Source: Adenophora triphylla var. japonica (taxonomy: Eukaryota > Streptophyta > Magnoliopsida > Asterales > Campanulaceae). Taken from it: DNA of 64,000 nucleotides. The stretch spans positions 186,001 through 250,000 of the forward strand of contig JAFEMH010002514.1 in the NCBI GenBank assembly GCA_022495995.1, given 5' to 3'. Below are positions 32,611 through 42,395 of the stretch, one piece after another (positions within the stretch are counted from its first letter, which is position 1; every line of letters starts with the position of its first letter). The translations under genes and the position numbers were made by a program. Below the pieces are notes generated by a model. The model made no database searches and was not told the DNA's origin. It saw only the letters and a program-made list of their open reading frames with translations.

Positions 32611-32958
32611 CAAAAGTAACACGAACACACACACACGCACACTTTTCGAGAAAGGTAGAAAGACTCGTCATATGAGGCATTTCGGGTGATCTCAACATAC
32701 TCTTCCCGAAACGTAACGTGACCTCCGAACCTAACAATCTCTGGTCCTAAAAGCCATTTTTCAAGTTTTGGCTACCAATCAAAACGTACACTTTCAAAGC
32801 CTTTTTTCAAGTTTTGGCTACCAATCAAAACGTTTCATTTTCAAAGCCTTTTTCAAAGTTTAGGCTCATAATTCAAAGCGGCGTGGCGACTCTCTTTTCC
32901 AAGTGAAGTCCATTTAAAAGAACCGCTAGCCGCAATCCCCGCGATCCGGGTAATTTCA

Positions 32959-33314
32959 GTAGGCAATCAAGTCATCTGAACTCCTTCTTTTATACATGAT
33001 TCCATAATCAAAAGTGCCCTTCAAGTACCTTAATATCCGCTTGGCAGCTTGTAAATGCATCTCAGTAGCCTTGATCCACCCAAGAACTAGGCATGAGGCT
33101 TTTCTATGATAAGCAAACAAAGGATTGTTGCTACCATCAGGAAGCTTTTCCGAAGGGAAAGTTGTTTCACTGAGAACGACGAAGGTGATATCGTAGGTTG
33201 TGAGGACAGTGAAGAAGAGGGATCTCCAATTCATGAAGTTTCAGTGTTCAGATGGCAATGTCCCAAATAGGATTGAATGTTCAAAGTGAGAGGGAGAGTT
33301 TTTGAAGCATCCAT
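32959..33314 (-). pseudogene. copia gag fused to RNase H by deletion
   Basis: The N-terminal part is copia gag (MDASKTLPLTLNIQS; after a frameshift near 33234, SEKLPDGSNN and LGWIKAT). It joins in frame to the RT-RNase H border (EMHLQAAKRILRYLKGTFD), which normally lies about 1000 residues later. The frame ends after DDLIAY at the edge of LTR A. No function is expected. Confidence 0.75.
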
Positions 33315-33383
33315 GGCTCCTGTAGGCTCTGATACCGTAATAGACACAGAAAGTTTATGAGATGAAATGGGAAGAAGACAGTA
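32959..33383 (-). mobile_element. Internally deleted copia remnant
   Basis: On the minus strand the order is an LTR end (33383 to about 33337), the primer site (RC of 33325-33336, tRNA-Met type), the gag start (ATG at 33314) and an abrupt end at the LTR of element A. The interior is deleted: gag is joined directly to RNase H. The CACTA transposon starts in its LTR. Confidence 0.75.
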
Positions 33384-33398
33384 CACTACTTGAAATCA

Positions 33399-34075
33399 CA
33401 TTTTAGGCGACCAATCTAAGGAGACCAAAAAAAAAATTGTTCGCCTAAACAATCTTTAGGCAACCAAAACAAAGCCTAGTCGCCAGAAGTTACTCTTTCG
33501 CAACCGCTTTTAGGCGACCAACATTTTTGACGCTTTACCCGAGTAATCGTGGCCTAAAAAAGATTTTTGGTGGCCACAACTTTGGCGAAAAATCTAATGA
33601 TCGCCATACATACACAATGGTGACAAAGTCTTTCACGACCAATCATTAGTCACCTTACATTGTCTTAGGAGACAAACAAAGACTCTCGTCACCTTAGAAA
33701 AAACTTTATGCGACCAAATAAAACATTTGTCTCCTGAACATATTTTAGGCGACTATTCCCATGTGGTCGCCTCAAACAATGAAGTTTAGCCGACTATTTT
33801 TGACTCGTGGTCGCCTCAAACGGAGTTTAGGTGACTAATTCGTTTTGGCAGCCTAAAACAACAGAGTTTAGGCGACTATTTTGTTCCTTGGTCGCCTTAA
33901 ATCGAGTTTAGGCGACAATATCTTTTTTTGGTCGCCTAAAACAACAGAGTTTAGGCAACTAGTTTTTTGCTTTTGGTCGCCTCAAACAAAATTTAGGCGA
34001 CTGTTTGGGCTCTTGGTCGCCTTAAACAGAGTTTAGGCGACTATTTTGACTCTTGGTCGCCTAAAGTACCAACTC
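33399..34075 (+). repeat. Subterminal repeats of the CACTA transposon
   Basis: Many copies of TTTAGGCGAC and of its reverse complement GTCGCCTAAA, alternating so that each pair forms a hairpin. Such arrays bind the transposase accessory protein in En/Spm elements. Confidence 0.85.
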
Positions 34076-34079
34076 ATTT

Positions 34080-34740
34080 GCGTGTGGTCTTATCTAGCTA
34101 TAAAGTTGCTATCTAGTTACATCAAAAATAGTGTCGCCCAATCCATTATTTAAAGTTGCTGTCTGATTTTTATTGTGTGGTCTTATCTAGCTATTTAAAG
34201 TTGTTGTCTCATTTTTATTGTGTGGTCTTATCTGAATTTAAAGTTGCTATCAATAGTTACATAAAAAATAGTGTCGCCCAGTCCTTTAAATAAAGTTGTT
34301 GTCTGATTTTTATTGTCAAAATATCTCTGAAAAGATGCCTCAATAGTTAAATAAAAAATAGTATTGCTTCAGTCAATAATTTAAAGTTGGTATCAATACT
34401 TACATCAAAAATAATGTTGCCCAGTCCATTATTTAAAGTTGCTCTATTGTCAGATTTTTATTGTCAAAATATCTCTGAAAAGATGTCTCAATAGTTATAT
34501 CAAAAATAGTATTGCTTCAGTCAATAAATTAAAACTGCTCTCAATTGTTACATCAAAAATAGTGTTTCCTAATCAATATTTAAAATTGCTCTATTATCAG
34601 ATTTTTCTTATCAAAATAGCTCTGAAAAGATGCCTCAATATAACATCAATAGTGTTGTTGCAGTCAATAATTTAAAGTTGCTAATGTTGTTGCTATTAAT
34701 AAGTTAAAGTTGCTCTATTGTCACGAAAAATATTTCTATC
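34080..34740 (+). repeat. AT-rich degenerate direct repeats before the transposase
   Basis: Repeated phrases such as ATTTAAAGTTGCT, TCAGATTTTTATTGTC and ATCAAAAATAGT, with copies about 100-130 bases apart. No reading frame is credible. It is probably the promoter and 5' untranslated part of the transposon. Confidence 0.65.
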
Positions 34741-34942
34741 TATTAATCATCTACCATTACACACAATTCTTGCATCCACACAGAACCTAATTGTCTTTCA
34801 AGAGTTTTTCATCAATTTCTCTTTTTCTCTTCCTTTTTCTTATATTTTTCTATCTCTCTATCTCCTTTGATCCATATATTATATTCTCTTCGTTATCATC
34901 TTCTCATTTGTCTAGAAAATTAGATTATTACTCCCTCCTACA

Positions 34943-37174
34943 ATGGATAAAAGTTGGATGCATCTTTCCAACAAATTTTCTAGGGAACTTATAGCTGGGG
35001 TTGATAGCTTTCTTGAGTTTGTGATACCACATAATTGCAATTCGTCTGGCCTGATCCCGTGTCCACGTGCCAACTGCAACAACATGGCATTTTATTGTAT
35101 CTCCAAAGTGAAATGTCACTTGTTGCGGAAGGGGATGAAGTATAAGTATACGACGTGGACACATCACGGTGAACGTTTAGATGCTGCTTCTATGTCATCA
35201 CAATCTCAACCGCCTGACCAGCAGTATTTTGTTGACAATGATCAAGTGATGGGCATAATAAATGATGCCTATCCATTTGCATCAATGCATCATAATACTG
35301 TAGATGAGAGCATAAATGACATGCATAATCAAGAGATCTTCGACTATGAAGAACTCTTGCAATAGGCCTTGCAAGAGTTATACCCGGGCTGAACACAATT
35401 CTCTTCACTTACTGGAATTGTAGAGTTACTACATTACAAAGTCAAGTCTCATACTGCCAATTGCCAGTTTAATGATTTGTTAGAGATAATGCGACGTATG
35501 CTTCCCGAAGGAAATACACTGCCTGTTGACACTCGCAGAGCATTCAAGGTGTTGAAGAGGTTGGGGTTGGGCTATAAAAAAAATTCATGCTTGTACAAAT
35601 GATTGTGTATTGTATTATAAGGAATATGAGGTTCTAAATATTTGTCTCGTGTGTGATCACCCAAGATACAAGCCTAGTTCGGGGTACGGGAAGAAAAAAG
35701 TTCCACACAAGGCAATGTTTTACTTTCCACTAACACCGCGATTGAAACGGTTGTATATGTCATCGCATACTGCAAAAGACATGAGATGGCACAAGGAAGA
35801 AAGGGTGGATGATGATGTTTTGAGGCATTCTGCTGATGGAGACGCGTGGAAGTCATTGACTTTGACTATCCTGGTTTTGCATCAGAGCCTCAAAATATAA
35901 GGTTAGGGCTTGCTACCGACGGTTTCAATCCATTTGGAGATATGAATTCAAACCATAGCACGTGGCCTGTTGTCGTGGTTCCTTACAACTTACCACCTTG
36001 GAAGTGTATGCGGAAGGGGTTTACAATGCTAACTATGCTTATTCCAGGTTATCCCAGAAAGGAGATAGATATTTATTTGCGACCATTGGTTGATGAGCTG
36101 AAAGAGCTTATGGGTGAATGGTGTACAAACTTTTGATAAGTACTCTGGCACACAATTTAATTTGTGGGCCATGCTTATGTGGACTATACATGATTTCCCT
36201 ACTTATGGTATTACATCAGGTTGGAGCACTGCCGGTTATAATCCATGTCCGATTTGCAAGGATGACGTAACCTCTAGTTGGGCCGCTGGAAAGGTTTGTT
36301 TCATGGGGCACCGTAGATGGCTGCCTTCTGATCATCACTTGCGGTATAACACCTGCAAAGATGACTTTGATGGTAGAACGGAGCTCCGTGCACCTCCTCA
36401 TGAATGGTCTGGGGAAGAAATATTAGAAAAACTGAATGAGCAACAATTTCCTACATTCGGGAAAAATGATAGCTCTTATTTACAAAGGCCTATGGAAAAT
36501 AGTAACTGGAAAAAGAGGAGCATATTTTTTGATCTTCCGTATTGGTTGAAGTTAAAGCTTAGGCACAATCTTGATGTAATGCATATTGAGAAGAATGTGT
36601 GTGATACTCTTGTTAACACTATTCTCGGCATAGAAGGAAAGTCAAAAGACACGCCTAACGCAAGGAAGGACTGCATGGAGCGGGGGATAAAGAAACGCTT
36701 GTGGTTGCAAAGTAAAGGTAACAAGTGGATAAAGCCTCATCCTATTTTTACGGTTAAACCAATACATAAAAAAAATTCTGAATTTTTTTCTTCTGTTAAG
36801 TTTCCTGATGGGTATGCTTCTAATATATCATGATGTGTAAGGAGAAATGATGGGAAATTGTTAGGGTTAAAGAGCCATGATTGTCATGTTCTATTGCAAC
36901 GTTTGGTCCTAGTTGCTATTAGGGGATTCCTTCCTCATCTTGTGGTAGAACCGATTACAGAATTGTCACGATTCTTCCAACATTTATGTGCCAAGACTCT
37001 ACGCAAGCAAGATGTTGAAAAGTTACAACATGAGATTGTATTAATCTTGTGCATGTTTGAGCAGATTTTCCCCCCAGCTTTTTTCACAGTCATGATCCAC
37101 CTCACGATTCATTTAGCGTCTGAAGCATTGCTAGGTGGGCCAGTCCATTATCGTTGGATGTATCCTTTTGAGAG
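34943..37174 (+). pseudogene. TNP2-type transposase, first part
   Basis: The start MDKSWMHLSNKFSRELI begins the transposase-associated domain. The TNP2 core follows (CPVCDHPRY-like ICLVCDHPRYK, LGLATDGFNPFG, DFPTYGITSGWSTAGY, LKLRHNLDVMHIEKNV), then a DUF4218-like part (HCHVLL-type SHDCHVLLQRLV, LCMFEQIFPPAFF, GGPVHYRWMYPFERL). Stops lie near 35363 and 35393. Frameshifts lie at an A run near 35580 and near 35850 and 36110, and a stop near 36831. It ends at a donor GT (37175). The enzyme would cut and join the CACTA ends. Confidence 0.88.
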
Positions 37175-37246
37175 GTTATAAATGCTTTTGAATTTTTTAT
37201 GATTTTTAAGTTCTAGTGTTCTAACTATTCTTTAATAATTTTGCAG

Positions 37247-37643
37247 ATTAATGGGCACATATAAAGGATATGTTAAAAATAGGCTTAGACCAGAAGCGTC
37301 CATAGCCAAAGCATATATTGCAATTGAGTCGCTTACTTTTTGTTCCATGTATCTTCGTAATGTTAGTACAATTTTTAATCGATCGCCAAGGTATAATGAT
37401 GGTGGCACGCGAGCAAAAATTATCACTGTATTCTCACAAATCGCCCGACCATTCGGTAAAGCAAGTAAATCTACAACTTTTACCTTGGAAGACATGATGG
37501 TTGCACATTTGTTTTGTCTAAACAATTGTGTAGAGGTTTCCCCATTCATGGTTGAGCATGTGGAGTTGATGAAGAGTATGTACCATCCTGACTCTTATTA
37601 CGACCATCACCGTCAACAATTTACCAAATGGTTTCGTAAACGT
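37247..37643 (+). pseudogene. TNP2-type transposase, middle exon
   Basis: The exon lies between acceptor TTTTGCAG (ending 37246) and donor CGT|GTAAGT (37644). It continues the DUF4218-like part in frame (LMGTYKGYVKNRLRPEAS, then SIAKAYIAIESLTF) and reaches HHRQQFTKWFRKR. No stop is seen. Confidence 0.82.
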
Positions 37644-37737
37644 GTAAGTCAATTAGTTATTTAAAATATTACTTAAGTATAATTACAAATGAATTTTATA
37701 TATTTATTAATAATATTGATGTATAAATTTATCATAG

Positions 37738-37778
37738 ATTTCAAAGATGAGTGAAGCATACTATGATGAATTAAAGGC
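37738..37778 (+). pseudogene. TNP2-type transposase, exon cut by element B
   Basis: After the acceptor ATCATAG the frame gives ISKMSEAYYDELKA. The reading resumes at 47746 beyond element B and its AAGGC duplication, giving LARGP, the expected motif. Confidence 0.8.
37774..37778. other. Target-site duplication of element B
   Basis: AAGGC at 37774-37778 and 47741-47745. Removing element B with one copy restores the transposase frame. Confidence 0.93.
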
Positions 37779-39732
37779 TGAATGTGCGCTCGCCGAAAAA
37801 AATAAAAAGGAGTCGCCACGCTGTTTTTAAGAGGAAACATTGAAAACCTTTTTTAGAGAGAAAATGGGTTCGGGGGTCAGGTTACGTGTTGGGAAGAACC
37901 GAGAGTTCACCCAACACGCCTCGTCCGTAGACGAGTCTTTCAATTGTTCAACATTTAAATCATCCAAATGTGTGTGCAAAGTGTGTATGACAAGATATGT
38001 ATGAAATGCATTAAATGGCTTTGTTTTATTACTCAACAAGGGGAAAATACAACTTGTAAGCCATTGACTCTGGGAGGCCACATCCCACTTTACCTCGAGG
38101 ACAAACAGAACATGATTTACAACTGAAAGGATGATCCTCTACAGATGGTCACCATGTGTCGCGTGACACAGGACATGCTAGGCACGATGTGTCACGTGAC
38201 ACATGTTTACCGTTTGCAGGGACCTTACATTTTGTAATACAGAAGCAACAGATACCAAGACAGATCAAAGGATCAAACCAAACCAGCTCAGATACCAACG
38301 AATATACAAAGGATTGACCAAGGGGATGTGGATATAGGGAGATCCACACTCCCTTGGCCAATAAACAACAAATACCACAAGATCACATCACAAATACCAA
38401 CAATACCAAGCAAAGCTAATTAAACAGAGAGATCGGCAGTTGGGACTTGATAATTGGGGGACGGATGGAGTCTAATTATCAAGTCCGGGGAATAGATTGC
38501 AACGGAGCAAACACAATAACAAAAATGAGATAAAAGTGAGGGAAGAGATTCGTTACCCTCGTAGTCCACGCTCCCTAAACCAAGTTAGGTTTAAGGATCT
38601 TCAAATCAGATCCGGAACGAATTCAAATCCCAGACCTAGTGGTTTGCAGCTTCCAGTAATGGTGCGGACTGTGCTTCGAGCAAAATTGGCGCTGGAACAG
38701 GGGAGAACTGAGGGAACTTGGTTTTGGTTGTCGGCTTGGCGTTGTTGAAGCGAGGCACCATTAAGGAGGAGGTTTGGCCGGAAATTAGAGGTAGATTGGT
38801 GGTGGTGGTGTAACGGCTTAGAGGCTGTAAACTGGAGAAGCAGGGGAGATGGCGATCGGTTTGGGTAGAGAGAGAACGACGGTGGAAGAGGCTATGGCTG
38901 TTGTTGATTTGGCCGGAGAAGATGGTGGGGCGGTGGTTACAGGCTAAGGCTTAGAACAGGGTAAGGAGTTGGCGTCGGATTTGGAGAGAATTGAGCAGGT
39001 TGGTGGAAGCGGTTGTGATTGGGGTAGCCGGCGAAGATGGTGATGAAGCTTGGCGTCTACTTTGGCCAGAGAGAGATGGAGATTGAAGGGAATTGAAGGT
39101 CACCGGTTGGTTTGGGGATCGGAGAAGAAGGGTGAGGTCGCCGGTTAATGGTGTTTATGAGGAAGATGTTAATTGCAGGTTTGGCCGGTGAGGGAGAGCT
39201 TAGGTTGGAGAAGCTTGGGTGAGGGCGTTGAAGGGAGGATCGTAGTTGGGGAAGAAGGTGTTGCATATAGAGAGAGAGGAGAGAGAATGAGAGTGATTTA
39301 CGGATAGAGAGAGAAAGGGTGAGGACTGTGTGTTGTTTGTGTGAGTTGTGAGAGGCTCCTCTTAACAAATGAAATGGAATTTGGTATTTAAAGCGTAAAT
39401 TGGGAATGATTTTAATATGTCGCACGACCCAACGTCTCCAAATTCCATGCCTCAAACTGTCGCACGACGGGCCACGTCCATAACCGATTCTGGCGCCAAA
39501 ACCAGATTCTGGAACATTCCGGGTTAATTCCCAAGAGGTCCAAACTGATTTATTCCTTTTAGGTCCTTTTGTCCGGGAAAAGTACTAAAAAATACTTCCT
39601 TCGCGGGAAACTTATAAAAAGTTCCCGAAAGTCTCGGAACGGACCGGGAATTTACCAAAACGCCCCTAAATGCAATTTTATCACATTAAAATGCATCTGA
39701 AAAGGTTGCGAATTTGGATTGGCGTACTTACA
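37779..39732 (-). repeat. 3' LTR of element B (element orientation)
   Basis: 1954 bases. On the minus strand it starts TGTAAGTACGCCAATCC, resembling the LTR starts of elements A and F. It contains the 18-bp palindrome at 38187-38204, a GA-rich tract near 39262-39320 and a TATA-like TTTAAATA on the minus strand near 39390. The long minus-strand frame 39455-39057 has no protein-like features and is rejected. Confidence 0.92.
38187..38204. promoter_or_regulatory. 18-bp palindrome with a G-box core in LTR B
   Basis: ATGTGTCACGTGACACAT is a perfect palindrome centred on CACGTG, the core of plant bZIP/bHLH sites. The other LTR has ATGTGTTGCGTGACACAT (near 46136), which breaks the core. Confidence 0.5.
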
Positions 39733-39876
39733 GAGCCCCTCGGAAACGTCACTTATGGAAGAAGTGAGGTTGTCGATAAAATAGGACCCAATCCCAATGA
39801 GCGGCTGGAGGATAAGGAGGAGGGCTAGACGGTGAGCTGGGGAAAAGGATGGCTGGACCTTTTGAGAAAAGGATTC

Positions 39877-39913
39877 CTACGTATCCCGGGGAGGGAATCA
39901 AGCCAAATCGTAG
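39877..39913 (-). other. Conserved Tat 3'-region hairpin (copy B)
   Basis: On the minus strand it reads like copy A (GAACTACGAT, GATTCCC, ATACGTAGGAATCC, AGGTCCAGC). Outer arms CTACG/CGTAG at 39877-39881 and 39909-39913; inner arms TCCC/GGGA at 39884-39887 and 39893-39896. It lies about 145 bases from the LTR, as in element A. Confidence 0.6.
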
Positions 39914-39954
39914 TTCGGACCATTCGGGGGTGTCTGATCCAAAGAGACTATTAT

Positions 39955-40640
39955 GAGGCGTCTGTACCTGGTGGAAGACTGTTTTGAGGCACCTGAACCT
40001 GGTGGAAGACTGTTTTGAGGCGTCTGAACCTGGTGGAGAGACTGTTTGGAGGCGTCTGAACCTGGTGGGGAGACTGTTTTGAGGCGTCTGAACCTGGTGG
40101 AAGACTATTTTGAGGCATCTGAACCTGGTGGAAGACTGTTTTGAGGCGTCTGAACCTGGTGGAGAGACTGTTTTGAGGCGTCTGAACCTGGTGGAGAGAC
40201 TGTTTTGAGGCATCTGAACCTGGTGGAAGACTGTTTTGAGGCGTCTGAACCTGGTGGAGAGACTGTTTTGAGGCGTCTGAACCTGGGGGAGAGACTGTTT
40301 TGAGGCGTCTGAACCTGGTGGAAGACTATTTTGAGGCGTCTGAGCCTGGTGGAAGACTGTTTTGAGGCGCCTAAACCTGGTGGAAGACTGTTTTGAGGCG
40401 TCTGAACCTGGTGGAGAGACTGTTTTGAGGCGTACGATCTGGTGGAAGACTGTTAGGAGGCGTCTGAACATGGTGGGAGAAGCATTTTGAGGCGTCGAAC
40501 ACAGTGGAAGACTGTTTTGAGGTGTCTGAACCTGGTGGAAGACTATTTTGAGGCATCTGAACCTAGTGGAAGACTGTTTTGAGGCGTCTGAACCTGGTGG
40601 AAGACTATTTTGATGCGTCTGAACCTGGAATATGGAATCT
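39955..40640 (-). repeat. 31-bp tandem repeat array of element B
   Basis: About 21 copies of a 31-32-bp unit with GGCGTCTGAACCTGGTGGA. Minus-strand frames across it are only a translation of the repeat. It is related to the 30-bp repeats at 8950-9070. Confidence 0.93.
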
Positions 40641-42220
40641 GGAATCTGTAGCTGCCGAAGGGGTTGATGCTATTGTTTGCGCTGCTGGGGATGGATGTAG
40701 CTGCCGGAGGCTCCTATGCTACTAACTGCTGACAGGGACTCTTGCTTGCTGGGCAGCGAATTCTTGCTTTGGCGGTGGGGCTCTCTATGTTTGACTGCTG
40801 GCTTTGATCTGGGACCATAATCACTATGACGGGGGTTGCTTGCTGGGCAGCGGGACTTTATCGGCACTTCGGTGATGGGACTCTGGCTTGTTGGGCAGCG
40901 GATTCTTACTTTGTCGATGGGGCTATCTTTGTTGATGATTGACTTCTGTATCCCAAACTTCGCTTGGTGGGCCAGGGACTTTGCTTGCTGGGCAGCGAAC
41001 TCTTATTGATGCTTGGACGGTGGGGCCATTGATCTTGATGCACCTTGCTGGGGAGATTAACATAGGTACGGCTTCTTGTCTCGGTTCTGCTTTGAGGGGC
41101 AATCTTTGAGATTAGGTGCAGCTCCGTTGATCATTGGACTTGCGGGGGTAGATGTGGCTGCCGGAGGGTTTTAGGCTATAACTGCTGTTGGGAGGTAGCT
41201 GTCTAGGGTCTCATGCTACCATTGGTTCTGTTGGGGATAGGTGTAGCTGTCGGAGGATCTCATTCTACTGCTTGATGACCGTGGCTGCCGGAGGGACCTA
41301 TACCACTTGTCGACGCTTGCTGGGTGGTCGTTCACGAAGCAGTCTTTGCAAAATAGGCTTTTGAATCATCAAGGCTGGTGAGCTTTATTGTCTGGATTCT
41401 GGGGCAGGTGGGGCTCTTTTCCTTTGACAAGCACTGCTTGGGGGGCTGAGGCAGCTAAGGCTCTTTTCCGACGGTGTTGATGAGTCCGGGCCTTACGAAG
41501 ATAATAAAGGCGGGGTCTGCCACCTGCAGGATTTGGAATCTTTGTCCAGAACTGTGATTCGAGGGGCAGTCTTCACGATCACATCACGATCACCTGATTA
41601 TCGTACTCTGCGGGGGGAGACACAACACTACTAGGCACTTTGCATTTTATTAGTCTCTTACTTATGCATTATTAATCTTTTGTTGCACAAGTCCATCTCA
41701 GCTAGGGAGAATAGGGAAGTAGGGGTTTGGCACGGCTTGATGAGCGGATATGTAGGTAGCCATTATGCTATGAGGGATTGTGTATGAAACGAATGTGTTT
41801 ATGATGGGGTGGACCCTCTCCTGAGGATTTGAAAAGTGTATGAGTGACGGTGTATGGATGGTGCAGCTTAGGCAAGTCGGGGACGTTCCCGAGAGTACAG
41901 ATTGCAGCAGGTCCATTGGTGGTGAGGACAAAGTGCATCGCGCGTCTGAGACAGCAATCATCAGAGGGGGCAGAGAGCAATCCCGGCTTGGCGAAGCCCC
42001 AGTTGACAGTGCAAAGCAAACCTTAGAGGGAATATGGTAAGGAGAGCCGGAGGGATACTTTAATCAAAGCCCCAGCTTGAGGAAATTCCATGCAGCTTCG
42101 TCGCAGACAGAGTCATCTTGTGGCCGAGGAGGCAACTCATCACTTCAAACCGCAGTCAATCAGTCGCTGGACAGGACTAAGAAGTATTTACGTGCAGGGG
42201 TATATCTTTCGAATGGTGGG
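40641..42220. other. Degenerate repeats, interior of element B
   Basis: It holds scattered phrases such as TTGCTGGGCAGCG (near 40749, 40848 and 40989) and GTAGCTGCCGGAGG (near 40697). The rest shows no credible gene. Several short frames exist on both strands without similarity to one another. Confidence 0.5.
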
Positions 42221-42254
42221 AAATGAATCCCGAACTTCTGTATGACACTCTCGC

Positions 42255-42395
42255 TTTAGGTTTGACTCTTTTGGGAGAGTATAAGCATCACAAGGTGTGG
42301 AGAAGTGTATGGAAGCCCCTGCTGACCGAAACAGTGTTTAGCTCTATCTTTCTATGATGTAGAAATAGAAGACTTGTCGAGACACTTGAAAACTT
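42255..42395 (+). other. Block shared in inverted orientation with 49895-50035
   Basis: About 140 bases match the reverse complement of 49895-50035 at roughly 75-80 percent by eye, including AGTGTATGGAAGCCC and GACTTGTCGAGA. In both elements it lies antisense to the gag-pol direction. The plus frame gives LGLTLLGEYKHHKVW and SVWKPLLTE; the other copy gives LGLTLMREYEH and SVWKPLLTE. It could be a remnant of an antisense gene. Confidence 0.55.

Larger units (their letters stand above)
7760..32958 (+). mobile_element. Element A: truncated Tat-lineage gypsy relic, split by element O
   Basis: Visible parts are a polyprotein fragment (7760-8128), three tandem-repeat blocks, a conserved hairpin motif, a polypurine tract (near 9250-9259) and a 3' LTR (9260-9946 plus 31909-32958, about 1.74 kb). 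The reverse transcriptase to integrase region is absent. The LTR resembles the LTR at 52972-54250, including the stretch before its end (both end in ATTTCA), so A and F belong to related families. Its right flank is a copia RNase H remnant; its left side is hidden by the copia insertion at 1-7759. Confidence 0.85.
31909..32958 (+). repeat. 3' LTR of element A, right part
   Basis: It continues the LTR interrupted at 9946. From about 32610 to the end (TAATTTCA at 32958) it aligns with 53960-54250 of the element F LTR: CA-rich start, AGACTCGT, GACCTCCGAAC, TGGCGACT and the terminal ATTTCA. It carries two hairpin arrays and the primer-site-like GTGGCGACTC at 32883. Confidence 0.8.

Noticed and set aside
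39057..39455. Minus-strand frame in LTR B
   Set aside because: Low-complexity Ser/Leu-rich translation of a GA-rich LTR tract; the other LTR copy has indels that change it.
39749..40471. Minus-strand reading frame of 240 codons
   Set aside because: It is the translation of the 31-bp repeat array of element B with no domain.
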